The notes: generated by a model from the sequence alone, not told the origin. Shown: positions 10,579 to 21,636, counted from the stretch's first letter. The stretch is DNA of 64,000 nt from Maea johnstoni (GCA_963942565.1 OZ012690.1:42621144-42685143), one strand, 5' to 3'. Numbers and translations are program-made.

Positions 10579-13500
10579 ATGATTGGAAAGATAGGAGGAA
10601 AAGAGTACGAATGCTTGTTGGATACCGGCGCCACGAAGTCGATTATCTCGCCCGAGGTCTACCTGAACCACCCGAATAGAAACGACCTAGCCCTGAGAGA
10701 GTGCAGAGAGAGGCTAGTCTCCATCGACAAATCACCAGTGACAGTTCGGGGAGAAGTGGAACTAGAAGTGGATTTGTGTGGAACGATATTGGTAGGACAC
10801 TTCATGATCGCCGAGATAGCCGATGATGTCGTGTTAGGTATAGGACTACAGAGAGCGGGCGGAATCATGGTGAACCATCATACTCAACAAGTCGAGTTCG
10901 AGGGAGGAAAAACAGTCCCCTACATCAGCCAGAGAATATCAGGGCTGTCGAAGTGTTGCAAGGTGCTGGCGGACAGAACAGTGGTGATACCCCCCCGAAA
11001 GGAAATCCTGACGACGGGGTATATCTGCGGCTGCACGAAAGAATTGGAGAAAGTAAGAGGATCAGGATTGGTGGAACCTAGTTCGAAGGGGAAGATGGGA
11101 CAGAGGGGCGTCATGGTGGGGAAAGCACTGGTGGATGTGGGCAAAGATTATATACCCATCCGACTCCTCAATACCACCAGCGAACCTATCACAATCTACA
11201 AGGGCACGCCAGCAGGAGTAGTGACCCCGGTGGCCGGAGAGCCACCTGTCCCCGTGGAAACCAAGAAAGAACCAGAGCAGAAAAGATGTACAGAAAAGAT
11301 GCCCGACTTCCTGCGGCCATTGTGCAAGGATGGAAGTGAGAACCTGTCGTCGGAAGGGAAGAAGAAACTGGCGGAGCTGCTGACCAAACACCAGAGTGCT
11401 TTTGCTAGCGGGCCAGACGACCTGGGGCGGACGCATTTGGTCCAGCACGAGATCAGGACACCCCCAGACCTGCGACCACTGCGACAGCCGGCCAGAAGGT
11501 TCCCGTTTTGGAAACAAACAGAAGCCAAGGAAATAGTGGACGACCTGCTGAAGAGGGACCTGATAGAGCCGTCGGCGAGCCCGTGGGCGGCACCAGTGGT
11601 GATGGTGAAAAAGAAAGACAACACGACCCGTCTGTGCGTAGACTACCGACGTCTGAACAGCCACACCATCCAGGACGCCTACCCCTTACCCAGAATCGAT
11701 GATTCACTAGATGCCTTGGGAGGAAGCAAGTGGTTTTGTACCCTTGACCTGGCCAGCGGCTACTGGCAGGTGGGAATGTCCAAGAGTGCACAAGAGAAGT
11801 CCGCGTTTATCACCAGCGGGGGGTTGTATTCCTGGAAGGTCATGCCCTTTGGCTTGAGTACAGCACCCGGTACTTTCGAGCGGCTGATGGAAACAGTGCT
11901 GTCGGGACTACAGTGGGAAACCTGCCTCATCTACCTGGATGACGTCATCATCTTCGGGAAAACAGAGCAGCAGACCCTGGACCGCCTGGATGCGATCCTG
12001 GGCAGAATAGGACAGGCGGGAATGAAGCTCAAGCCCAGCAAGTGTCGCTTATTCCAGAAGAGAGTACACTACCTGGGGCACGTGGTGACGGAGGAGGGAG
12101 TCATGACGGACCCTGAGAAGATCGAGACCGTGAGAGAGTGGCCAGTGCCCACCACGCAGACCGAGGTACGCAGCTTCCTGGGGACTGCATCGTACTACAG
12201 GAGGTTTGTACAATTGTTGTACAATTGTACAATTTCGGGACAATTGCCCGTCCCCTGCATAGGCTGACGGAGAAGAACAGACCCTTCTTGTGGACTACCG
12301 AATGCCAGGTTGCCTTCGAGACACTGCGGAAGAAATTGGTGGAGGCCCCCATCCTAGCTTACCCTAGCAGTGAGGAAGACTTCATCTTAGATACCGACGC
12401 CAGTGCCACAGGAATCGGGGCGGTATTGTCGCAGGTGCAAGACGGCGTAGAGAGACCCATAGCATATGCAAGTCGGGGGCTGAGCAAGTCGGAGAGGAAC
12501 TACAGCGTGACCAAGAGAGAGCTGTTGGCGGTGGTTTTCTACTGCAAGTATTTCCGGCACTACCTGATAGGAAGAAAGTTCAAGCTACGCACAGATCACG
12601 CCGCCTTGAGGTGGTTGCAAACCTTCAAAGACGCCACGGGAATGTGGGCCAGGTGGCAGAATACCCTGGCAGAGTTCAACAAGGAAATTGTGCACAGAGC
12701 TGGCAGGAGTCACGGTAACGCTGACGGCTTGAGCAGACGACCAAACGAACAACCAGAGAGGGGAAGAAGCTCCGACAGTGGCGACCCCGAAATCAAGAGT
12801 ACAGAGAGTGAATCGCCTGAAGAGGTGGAAGAAGACATCACCTGCCTTCGTCCAGAGGAAAACCACAGGGTGGCAGCGGTCACTATACAGCCGCTGTGGA
12901 CGAATGCTGAGTGGAGAGAATTACAGAAAGAAGACCCCGACATCGCGCCAATCTGGACTAGGCTGGCCAGGGGAGAAGAGAGACCCAGGTGGAATGAGAT
13001 ATCCGAACACAGCTTGGCCACCAAGTCCTACTGGGGAGAATGGCAACACCTGAAGATGAGAGAGGGTGTCATCTACAGAAAGTGGGAGAGTTCCGACGGA
13101 GCGAAAGTTCACACTCAAGTGCTGGTTCCAAGGAGCAAGCGGAAAGAGTTCCTACAACAGGCCCACGGTGAAAGGTGGACAGCTCATCTGGGAGTGAAAC
13201 GAACAGTGGCACGTCTACATGAGAAGTACTTCTGGTATGACATGCGAGCTGACGTCAGGAGTTGGCTGGACCAGTGCGGGGTCTGCGTCAGAGCCAAGGG
13301 ACCGGGAGGCAGGACCAGGAAGAATCCTATGACCATTGTGAGATCGGGGACGCCCTTTGAGAGAATCGCCATAGACATGTATGGACCGCTGCCTGAGACA
13401 GCCAGAGGGAACTCGAAGATCCTAGTCATCACGTGTTATTTTACCAAGTGGGTAGAAGCCTATGCCTTGCCGGACGAGACAGCCGAGACGGTAGCCGAGG

Positions 13501-14375
13501 CCCTGGTGAATGACTTCGTCAGCAGATATGGTACTCCTGTCTCCATCCACAGCGATCAGGGAAGAAACTTCGAGAGTACGCTGTTCCAGGAGGTGTGCAG
13601 ATTACTGGGAATACGCAAGACAAGAACAACTGCCTATCACCCTGAGGGAAACGGAATGGTGGAGAGGTTCAACCGTACGATGGGAGCCATGATCAGAAGC
13701 CTGATAGGAGAAGAACACGACAACTGGGATAAAATCTTACCCCTCACCCTGATGGCTTACAGATCCAGTGTGCATGAGACCACGCAACAGACACCACACA
13801 TGATGCTGTTTGGAAGAGAGATGACCGTCCCCTTGGCACTCACCATGTCCGAGTTGCCCACCAGCCTGGTGGAGCAGGACGAGCTGGAGCACACCTGGGA
13901 CCTCCGAGAGAAATTGGCTAAAGTCCACCGACGGGCCAGAGAAGTCACCGGTCAAGCAATGCGACGACAGAAACTGCAGCACGATCGGGGGGCAATGGGC
14001 CACCGGAGAGACGTGGGAGACTTAGTCTGGCTGATCACCAAGGTTAGAAGACAGGGTAGAGCTGCCAAGTTTGAACACAAGTGCAAGGGACCCTATACCG
14101 TGATCGACGTGATGGCCGACGTGACGTACCGAATAGAAGACAAGAAAGGAAAGAGAACAGTGGTCAATGGAGAGAGGCTGATAACCTTTGTCAAGCCCGG
14201 GGATTGGTCTAGCACCGATGGAGCTGAGGATGAGCCGAGAGAACACGAGATTCCGACATCGGTAGACTCCGAAAGTGGTGATGACCAACCCGACGTGAGA
14301 CCAGAGGAAGAAAATTCCCAGAGAACCTCAGGGCGGAGAGAAAGAAGAGCTCCGCAGCGCTATGGGTGTACATAG
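10579..14375 (+). pseudogene. pol: pol region (PR-RT-RH-IN) of the Ty3/gypsy element
   Basis: The parts, in order, are these. Aspartic protease has LLDTGATKSII near 10620. Reverse transcriptase spans about 11440-11990, with LCVDYRRLN, LDLASGYWQV and the catalytic YLDD. RNase H begins near 12370 with ILDTDASATGIGAVL. The integrase has an HHCC zinc finger near 13160-13300 and a core with IAIDMYGPL, IHSDQGRNF and HPEGNGMVERFNRT (the D, D and E motifs). It ends in a GPY-type C-terminal module (KGPYTVID, near 14085). No chromodomain is apparent. Domain content and spacing are normal for Ty3/gypsy. The region carries about one break, so it is treated here as a recent fossil. Confidence 0.9.
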
Positions 14376-14457
14376 AGAGTGAGGAAAGCCAGGTGGTCTA
14401 AGGCAGAGAGAGATCGTATGGAAGTGTAAAGAATAGAGAAAGACAAGACACTGAAAT

Positions 14458-15174
14458 TCGAGCTACGGAATACCCACTGCCCACTGCCAAGACCAAGAGA
14501 GACTGGTTCTACAGAAGCAGGTGACGGAGATCCGACTAGAGGCCAAGGAAGCGCAAGAACTGGTGCAGAGTTGCAGATTGGAGATTGACCATATGCAGCA
14601 CCAGATAGAACGTCGAGAACGGCAGCTGACGACGACTGAGAATGAAATCCGACTTGTCCAGGAGCAGTCAGCCGGAAAGCAGGAAGAAATAGACGCCCTG
14701 ACGACAAGCCTGGAAGACCTAAGACTACAGTGGGACGAACTGAGCGGAGGCCGAACTTCGAGACCGCGAACGATGGTGGGGAGTGAAACGACCATGGCCC
14801 GATTCCCACCAGTAGAAGACAGAGAAACAGACCAAGTCGAAGTGAGGCGAACCCTGGCGGTAGCCTACGACATCAGAGCAGTCCAGCGGGGACAGGTTGT
14901 CGAACAGTCTCGTCGTGTCACCTTCGATGCCAACGTGCTGAGCCCCATCGTGAGAACCAGCCCTGATGAACTGATGACGTACCTGGAGAAATTCACCAAG
15001 GCGCGCATCGATGAAATCCGAATGGACCTCGAGAGGAAGGCCTTTGATCGGGGGGTGTTGGAGGGTATGCGGCGACAGCAGATGGCAGACCGGGATGCGG
15101 CTGACGGGATCATCCTTATCTCCGATTCGGACCCCTTCTCCGACTCGGAACCCATGCCCGACTCGGATGCTTAA
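14458..15174 (+). CDS. Third frame of the LTR element, coiled-coil protein of unknown role
   Basis: The frame is open from about 14458 to 15174, but the first conventional ATG is well inside it (MQHQIERRERQL). It encodes about 220 residues. The first 75 form a charged heptad-like coiled coil (LEIDHMQHQIERRERQL, EEIDALTTSLEDLRLQW). A middle region holds VTFDANVLSPIVR. The tail is acidic (LISDSDPFSDSEP), like a SUMO-interaction or acidic patch motif. There is no signal peptide, no transmembrane segment and no furin-like site, so it is not an envelope protein as far as I can see. It lies between pol and the 3' LTR, where some Ty3/gypsy lineages carry accessory genes. Confidence 0.6.
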   Translation, partial: SSYGIPTAHCQDQERLVLQKQVTEIRLEAKEAQELVQSCRLEIDHMQHQIERRERQLTTTENEIRLVQEQSAGKQEEIDALTTSLEDLRLQWDELSGGRTSRPRTMVGSETTMARFPPVEDRETDQVEVRRTLAVAYDIRAVQRGQVVEQSRRVTFDANVLSPIVRTSPDELMTYLEKFTKARIDEIRMDLERKAFDRGVLEGMRRQQMADRDAADGIILISDSDPFSDSEPMPDSDA

Positions 15175-16294
15175 GTGAAGAAACTTGGGGCAAGAAAGAA
15201 CAGACAACCTCGATCTCACGCATTAAGCGAACCAATTTATCTCACGCCTGAGCGAACCATTTTTTATTTATTTATTTATTTATTTTTATTGTGATCATCG
15301 TGAGACGTCTACTTCTACTTTCTGGCGCTGGAGTACCCAGCAGCAGCGGTCGAACCTTCGACCTGCCTGCTATTCCTGATACAACCTATTTCCGTCCATC
15401 CTCTGTGGCGCTGGATTACCCAGTCACGAGGATTTGTGTCTCTTCCATGGATAATTACCCGAAGTGCCAATTTACTACGTCCATCGTCTGTGGCGACGGA
15501 TTAACAAGTCACGACGATTTTTGTGCCTAATTATTGGATTATTATTGATTACTCTACGAACTACCGGACCTGTGTACCATCCATGACGTCCCAGGAAGAA
15601 ATCGGCGACCAAGGAGAAGTTTTAACGAAGTGACACTTGAGAGATTTTGGACTATGCTGGTGTGTCGGAGTCATTCACATTTTAGTGAACTTAAAATAAG
15701 CGAACAATTTTGAGACCTTAGCGACACAACAGCTGGTAGCCGTAACGTGAGTAAACCACTGTATTGCATGATTTTGATTGTTTTTATCTTGCCATGTTTT
15801 TATCAATGTTTTTATTGTTCTTAGAGTTAACTCAGAGTGCTATTTTTCTAGTCCAAGATTTTATATGAGTCGAGTATTTTAAGGATTAACGTTTAACGTT
15901 TTAGGTAATAGAGGTGCGTTATTTTAATTAGTAGTTATAGTAGTTCTTTTTTAAGTATTCCGCTCCAGTGCAGAGTTCGTGTTTGTGTAGATTTTCGAGA
16001 GTTAAGAGTATTTCGCTGAGCGATATTGAAAGTAAACAAAGTGAGCGATAATTGGGAGAGTTGGACCGGAAGTCCAGGACTTGTCCACTCTCGGGAATTG
16101 TGTACATTAGAAGTTAGTATTCCTTTACTGTGTTTAGTGACCTGTGTGTCACTGGGTTAGTCTGTTCATAACAGACGAGTTTAGAACTTGTTCGAGAGAA
16201 TTGTTGTTTAACGTTCGAGTTACGTTTAGAGTTCCCTTTTTGGAAATTTGTGAAATTTAAGAATCGAGGACGATTCAGAGCAAGTCGGGGGCTG
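15175..16294 (+). other. Long 3' untranslated part of the LTR element
   Basis: No convincing coding frame. It contains two copies of the ACGC..AGCGAACC word also found in gag (15218-15258). An ATTT tandem run follows at about 15260-15290. Two GGCG(C/A)(T/C)GGATTA-type blocks lie near 15410 and 15490. A modest G-rich stretch (AAGTCGGGGGC) immediately precedes the 3' LTR and may serve as the polypurine tract. Confidence 0.55.
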
Positions 16295-17117
16295 TGTGAC
16301 GGAATGACCCCAGGGCTAAGAAATAGGTCATGTTCCGTCACTTCTATTATTGTAAGCTGGGTCTCCGCCTTCGCAGAGCCTAGCATTTAGACGTGCTACA
16401 AAGTATCTGGTTATTTCGAGTGCTCTATGACGTAGCGCTCGTGCTGCCTCAACGATTAATTTACCGCGCGTGCGATTGGAGGTGAGGGCGGGAAACTAGG
16501 TTAGATTCGAAATCACGTCAGTCTTAGATTAGAGTTAGAGTAGAGTAGAAGTAGGGTTAACGACAGAGGTGTTTACAGACGGATTAAGGTGCTTGAGAGC
16601 TGGATTTAGACTACCCAGAGAGTAACGATTACAAGGTCAAGTAGCCAGAAAGAGACTGAAGCCGTTCACGGATTATTATGTGTATTTAGAGAAGATTATG
16701 ATGACAGCATAAAGAGGAACTGTAGTTGAGCAGAGTGTGTATTTACATCCGGATTTACCAGATATCGAGACCAGAGATTCGAGAGATCAAAAACTTTTTG
16801 TGGACTTGTGATGTCGAGATGGTCATTTACATAGAGAGGACTTATTGTGTTTGATGCTGCTGTATAGAGAACGAGTGCGGTGGTATGTATATTGTACTGT
16901 GATGATTAAACTGTATTGTTGATTTATACTTGCTCGTCCCGTCTTCTCTTCAACACCACATCCATCCCCAACCTTCGCTAAGCGTTATTGTGAGAGTCAG
17001 AAAACCCAACTGAGCTTTATTTCATTTCAAGAGAGAACTAAGAAACCTTTTATTTAAGTAAGGTGATTCTGTTTGTTAGTCGGATCATCCCTTCGGCCAG
17101 GGATCCATTCCGCTACA
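16295..17117 (+). repeat. 3' LTR of the Ty3/gypsy element
   Basis: The same 823-bp sequence as the 5' LTR, TGTGACGG to CGCTACA, followed directly by the GTAT duplication. Confidence 0.95.
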
Positions 17118-17124
17118 GTATATA

Positions 17125-17195
17125 CTAGAAAAGTACCCGTCCTGCGGACGGAAACCATGGAGTTTCTGATAATGACAAACATATCAGAGCACCCG
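17125..17195 (-). mobile_element. Helitron-like 3' terminus, inverted copy
   Basis: Read on the - strand, this ends in hairpin CCGTCCGCAGGACGG (17137-17151), eight bases and CTAG (17125-17128), then T. It matches the copy at 7150-7222 for about 70 bp with scattered differences. The LTR element inserted only a few bases from this terminus. Its 5' end is not identified; it may extend right towards about 17400. Confidence 0.5.
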
Positions 17196-17550
17196 GATAT
17201 CTGTAAGACCACACAATGAGGGCTAACCGACAGCGACGTCCATACCCTGATATTTATAATTTTTTGCTATTGACTATATGGTATGAACATCGACACATGA
17301 CCCTATATGCTGCAATGGTAGTATTCGTCCTTCCCAAATTTCTCCGTCGGTGTCAAATTTACTTCATACCTGACTGCCCCAGGATGACTAATATAAGCTA
17401 GCGATGTGTGCCGCTAACTTTGTGTGTTGGTAAATATATATATATGTATATATACACATTGCATGACATACATTATATATCATTATGTATCACATTTTGC
17501 CAGCCTGAAAGGAAATCTCTGTTTCATTTGTTTTTTTGTTGTTTTTTTAG
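17196..17550. other. Sequence upstream of the zinc-finger exon
   Basis: No gene is seen. A short TA run lies near 17440. A pyrimidine-rich tract and TAG at 17530-17550 form a good splice acceptor for the exon that follows, so this is probably the end of a 5' UTR intron. Confidence 0.45.
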
Positions 17551-17682
17551 ACAAGGACTACTGTGGTTAATGGTGAAGCATAGTCGCTCTTGCTCTCAAA
17601 TATCAACTGGCACATGACTTGATAAGACTCAGCAATCCAAGTTCACCCAAGAAGGACTAGGCTGAAGGAGACTCCCGAGGCA
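17551..17682 (+). other. 5' UTR part of the zinc-finger gene's terminal exon
   Basis: It begins after the acceptor GTTTTTTTAG (17541-17550). An in-frame TAA near 17620 closes the frame upstream of the ATG at 17683, so the protein starts within this exon. Earlier noncoding exons are expected to the left and may lie beyond the LTR element or outside the window. Confidence 0.5.
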
Positions 17683-20600
17683 ATGATTCCGCAGGTCCTG
17701 ACTCACCAAAAAAAGACTCGGCAAGACCCTTCTCCTCAGGACCAAACTCAGCCTGGTGTTGCCCATAGCAACCAATTTCCTGGGAACACAATATGTAAAG
17801 AAGAGCTGCATCTGCATCAAGAAACAAATCACAATCCTGAACAAAATTCTATAGACAAAACTCACCAGGAATTCTCTGATGATGGCTGTGGACCAATTCA
17901 ACAGAAAGTTGCTGAGCTGGCTCCGACCAATCCGGCCACACCTTCCCTAGAACCCACACCTGAACATAAATGTAAGGATTGTTTCAAGGTGTTTTCCAGT
18001 GTTCACGCCTTGAATGGGCACAAGCGTTACCATCAATCCTCGAAAACTCATAACAATAGGTGCCACATCTGCAACCTTTTCTTTGCCTCTGAAATGGAGG
18101 TGATTGTGCATAAGACCTGGGCCCATCTTGCCGTCAGAACGGGGAGTAAAGCGCGAGGATTCTGGAAATGTGATCAGTGTCACAAGGTCTACCGTTCTGC
18201 GAGCCTCATGATCAATCATTTAATGTTGACTCAACATTGGAAGACTGTGGCTCCCTCTACTGCTGCTGTGCTCAACAAATATGTTCACATTCGACCCAAA
18301 GTTGATACAGAATCCTCATCTGAAGGGAATGATAGTTTCCCCTCACCTGTGCGGACACGTGCTAAGCAGAAAGTTGAGAAAAACACTCTTGAATCGAGCA
18401 AGATGCCTGCAACATCAAAGAGCAAGGAGGAGAAAGAATGTAAACATGTGAAATCATTGCCAGGCAATAAGTCAACCTCTGTAGCAGCACCAGCAGCGCC
18501 ACCTTCAGGAAATGATTCCGCAGCCCCTGGTCAAGTGGTCTATGTGCTCCCTCCGGTGGAAGGAAATCATGTGTCTAAAGTGCTGCCCCCTACAAATATG
18601 ACCTTTCAGGTGGTGCCTGACGCATCAGGGGCTTTGAAATTAGTGCCTTTTTTGATGCCGGAGTCAAATCTAGCACCAGTATCCAACAGCGATGTCAAGC
18701 AAGAGAAATCCTCACAACCAGAAATGACAGCGAGTTTGGTTAATGATGTAGGAATGTCAAATGCTATGCTCAGCGACCCCTATAGGGAAAAGGAAGAACT
18801 TCTCTCTAAAGGAACTCCCTGTGTATCTCTCAATCAGGACAGTGGCTGCCAGTCAGCTGAGAGTGATGCTGATTCTGAGAGCCACCCCCTCAGCCAAATT
18901 CAAATATCCAATGTCATATCTTTATCGGCACACTCAAATGTCAGACTTGAAGTCCAGGACCATTTGGCTTATAAAGTGAAGAAATGGGATCCTAGAACTG
19001 CGCACAACCAAGCAATGCTAAATATAAAAGAAGACATGTCCACTGTTGTTCCTTTATCATTGCAGTCAAATGTGGGACTTGAGGTCCACAACCCCTCAAC
19101 TGAAATATCAATGGAGTTGGATTCTGGAACCTCACCTGAACCCGGATCTATTCAGCCCAAGCAAGAGAGCAAAAATGAAGGGCAAAGGTCTGTTGTGTTA
19201 TCCCTATCTCCTCAGCCAAACCAGGACACTGAATCACAGTGGCAGCTGACTAATGTAAGAACAGAATCAACTGGGGGGTCTACCCAGCTCTGCCACGGGA
19301 CCTCTAAGCACGGACCTCGGAATAATGCTGCCACACTACAATCTAATACAAAGCTAGACACCAAGGACCAACATTTACTATTGAATGCAAAAAAAGAACC
19401 TGAAAATGAATCCATTTTGGCAAAATGTGTGACCTTGAGCCAAGGTCAAATATCAGATTTTCCCCCATCCATTTCTCTAGGTCAAACTTTGAATGGAGAA
19501 CCTAATGCCTTGGCTGTGGAAAATGGTGTAGTGTGTTGTGATGGAACAACCTCTTTACCTAGTTTGCCAAATAGTGTGACCTTGAGCCAAGGTCAAATGC
19601 CTGTTGGCGTATCTGATCCAAATGATAGTACAGTATTGTGCCAAGGTCAGGAGTCCCAAGGAATTTCTAACCCCATTTCATCTATCATTGGTGCTGTGGA
19701 CGGATGTCTAACACTTAGTGGATCCACTTTTGCGTCAACGAACAATTCTGTTTTACCCACTTTTGCAACAACGAACAATCCTGTTTTATCCACTTTTGCC
19801 ACAACGAACAATCCTGTTGTATCCCCTTTTGCAACAACGAGCAGTCCTGTTTTACCCACTTCTGTGACACACAATCTTCCTGTTTTGCCCACTTTTGCAA
19901 TATCGAGCAGTCCTGTTTTACCCACTTTTGCAACAACGAGCAGTCCTGTTTTACCCACTTCTGTGACACACAATCTTCCTGTTTTGCCCACTTTTGCAAT
20001 ATCGAGCAGTCCCGTTTTGCCAACTTCTGCAAATGGGAGTAGTCCTGCTTTTTTCTCCACTCCTGAAACACAGAGCAACACAGGTACATGGCCTAGTGCT
20101 GCAATGCACAGCAATTCAGGGTCTGTATCTAGTTTGGCAGCTTTCCAAAGCAAATCCCCTGAGCAACCAGATAATGCAATACCCTTAAGAGGTTTTAAAT
20201 CTCCATCGAAAAGAGTCAGGAAACTAATAATCCCTTCCTCAAGAAAACGTTTCAAAACTGTTGACGTTAGTGGCGTTAGTGGCGTTAGTGGCACAACAGA
20301 TATGTGTGTCAGGAGCAGGCCTCAAGTTTGGTATAAATTCAAACCAGTTATAGTTGGAGGAACAAATGCACTGGACAAGCCAGTTGACACAAATCCAGTA
20401 GGGAATTTGAATTCTGTCTTTAGTTCGGGAGATGCTACTACCAGTAACCCTCCAGCACATTCTACTCCTATTATAAAGGTTGTGTCATCTAATCCTATCA
20501 TAAAAGTTGTGTCTCCAAAGTCTGTCCCAAATTCTGTTTTTCAAACCAACATTCCTGCAAATAAACCCCTAATTTATATGACTCTGGGAAACTCTACTTT

Positions 20601-21636
20601 ACAATTAACACCAGATGTTGGAATTCCGACAAAATCCTTCTGTGCCACTGTGGGAAATACTAACTCTCAAGTTCTGGTGGCACCAACCAATGCTGAGATT
20701 GCTGACTTGAATCATGAAGCACTGCCTGCTGAGGCCAAGGCACAGCGCAACTCAGCTGACACAAATACAGTAGTGAAGCTGACGGAACTGAACTCTACCA
20801 TGACTGAAACTGTGAGGAGTCCTCAAGAGAAAGAATATAAAATAGCCACATGGAAAAGAAAATCAAGTGGAACTATAAAAAAGCAAAGACTTAAAACTAG
20901 AAAAGTTCTGTCAGCACGGGAGAAATCAAGTTATATGTGTTACATTTGTGGGGCAGTTTTCCGAAAGCCTGGTGAACTCATAGAACACACATGTGGTAAT
21001 AGGGCTTGGGGTGAGCAGGAAAGCGTTTCAGAACAACCGACAAAAAGTAGGCAGCTCCATATGCAGGGAACTGATCAGCATACATGTGAGTTTGACAAAA
21101 GCATGTCATTCAAATTTAACACACAGTCACCACCTTGGAATGCAGATACAGATTATAGTACAACTAATGCAAGGGGACAAATGGCAATAGTGAATGAAAC
21201 TGAAATGAACATCCCCAAACCAGAGAAGAGGTACAGCCTACGTAGCAATACCAAAGTCTTTGAGTCTTCAAGTGAGGAAAGCATTCCAAATATGTCAAGG
21301 AAAAGAAAACGCAGTTGTAAAGTGAAAGAAACTGAAATAGACATTTCCAGACCAGAGCTGGATAGCAGTGAGCTGAGAAATGTTAATACACAGTCTTGGG
21401 CAGAGATGTTCGAAAGTTTCGAGTTTCAAAATCGGCAAGAGTCTCGGATTGAATCATCAGACAATCATCTGATGAAAGCGACAAAGGAAATACAAACTGG
21501 AGATGGAGCTGCTATGCAATGCGTAACTCAGTGTGACAATTCATCAGATCAACTTGAATGTGGTGATTATGAGGAAGAACCACTAGAGCTATTGGAATGG
21601 GTTGTTGATGATGGTGACTCCAAGGCAGGGTATTAG
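17683..21636 (+). CDS. C2H2 zinc-finger protein, 1317 aa
   Basis: A single long exon. Three C2H2 fingers lie near the N terminus: Cys97/Cys100/His113/His117, Cys127/Cys130/His143/His148 and Cys163/Cys166/His179/His185. A fourth, incomplete finger is near the C terminus (CYICGAVFRKPGELIEHTC, Cys1086-Cys1104). Between them is a long Ser/Thr/Pro/Gln-rich region with few predicted helices. It includes ten 11-residue repeats of the type PTFATTSSPVL (about residues 681-790) and a VSGVSGVSG run. Basic clusters (SRKRKRSCK, KKQRLKTRK) look like nuclear localisation signals. The tail is acidic (YEEEPLELLEW). The layout suggests a nuclear DNA-binding regulator; the target and orthologue are not recognised. 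The ATG is the first after an in-frame stop. The stop codon lies at the edge of a dispersed repeat. Confidence 0.88.
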   Translation: MIPQVLTHQKKTRQDPSPQDQTQPGVAHSNQFPGNTICKEELHLHQETNHNPEQNSIDKTHQEFSDDGCGPIQQKVAELAPTNPATPSLEPTPEHKCKDCFKVFSSVHALNGHKRYHQSSKTHNNRCHICNLFFASEMEVIVHKTWAHLAVRTGSKARGFWKCDQCHKVYRSASLMINHLMLTQHWKTVAPSTAAVLNKYVHIRPKVDTESSSEGNDSFPSPVRTRAKQKVEKNTLESSKMPATSKSKEEKECKHVKSLPGNKSTSVAAPAAPPSGNDSAAPGQVVYVLPPVEGNHVSKVLPPTNMTFQVVPDASGALKLVPFLMPESNLAPVSNSDVKQEKSSQPEMTASLVNDVGMSNAMLSDPYREKEELLSKGTPCVSLNQDSGCQSAESDADSESHPLSQIQISNVISLSAHSNVRLEVQDHLAYKVKKWDPRTAHNQAMLNIKEDMSTVVPLSLQSNVGLEVHNPSTEISMELDSGTSPEPGSIQPKQESKNEGQRSVVLSLSPQPNQDTESQWQLTNVRTESTGGSTQLCHGTSKHGPRNNAATLQSNTKLDTKDQHLLLNAKKEPENESILAKCVTLSQGQISDFPPSISLGQTLNGEPNALAVENGVVCCDGTTSLPSLPNSVTLSQGQMPVGVSDPNDSTVLCQGQESQGISNPISSIIGAVDGCLTLSGSTFASTNNSVLPTFATTNNPVLSTFATTNNPVVSPFATTSSPVLPTSVTHNLPVLPTFAISSSPVLPTFATTSSPVLPTSVTHNLPVLPTFAISSSPVLPTSANGSSPAFFSTPETQSNTGTWPSAAMHSNSGSVSSLAAFQSKSPEQPDNAIPLRGFKSPSKRVRKLIIPSSRKRFKTVDVSGVSGVSGTTDMCVRSRPQVWYKFKPVIVGGTNALDKPVDTNPVGNLNSVFSSGDATTSNPPAHSTPIIKVVSSNPIIKVVSPKSVPNSVFQTNIPANKPLIYMTLGNSTLQLTPDVGIPTKSFCATVGNTNSQVLVAPTNAEIADLNHEALPAEAKAQRNSADTNTVVKLTELNSTMTETVRSPQEKEYKIATWKRKSSGTIKKQRLKTRKVLSAREKSSYMCYICGAVFRKPGELIEHTCGNRAWGEQESVSEQPTKSRQLHMQGTDQHTCEFDKSMSFKFNTQSPPWNADTDYSTTNARGQMAIVNETEMNIPKPEKRYSLRSNTKVFESSSEESIPNMSRKRKRSCKVKETEIDISRPELDSSELRNVNTQSWAEMFESFEFQNRQESRIESSDNHLMKATKEIQTGDGAAMQCVTQCDNSSDQLECGDYEEEPLELLEWVVDDGDSKAGY
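19723..20052 (+). repeat. 33-bp coding minisatellite in the zinc-finger gene
   Basis: Ten in-frame 33-bp units encode variants of (S/P)TFATTNNPVL, PTSVTHNLPVL and PTFAISSSPVL. A three-unit block (ATTSSPVL, SVTHNLPVL, AISSSPVL) appears twice in succession with almost the same bases, indicating a recent 99-bp duplication. Unit length is a multiple of three, so copy-number changes keep the frame. Confidence 0.92.

Larger units (their letters stand above)
7889..17117 (+). mobile_element. Ty3/gypsy LTR retrotransposon, about 9.2 kb
   Basis: Two 823-bp LTRs (7889-8711 and 16295-17117) enclose gag, a pol with protease, reverse transcriptase, RNase H and integrase in that order, and a third frame of unknown role. 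A 4-bp duplication, GTAT, lies directly outside both LTRs (7885-7888 and 17118-17121). The domain order PR-RT-RH-IN and a GPY-type integrase tail place it in Ty3/gypsy (Metaviridae). As far as I can read them the LTRs are identical, so the insertion is very recent. The element looks nearly whole, with about one interruption of the pol frame. Its interior is visibly GC-richer than the surrounding DNA. It is inserted in TA repeats next to a Helitron-like end. Confidence 0.93.

Noticed and set aside
9256-14288. Antisense frames across the LTR element
   Set aside because: They mirror gag and pol in GC-rich sequence and show no domains of their own.
14458-15174. Envelope gene of an errantivirus-like element
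   Set aside because: No signal peptide, membrane segment or cleavage site is visible; the frame is a soluble coiled-coil protein.
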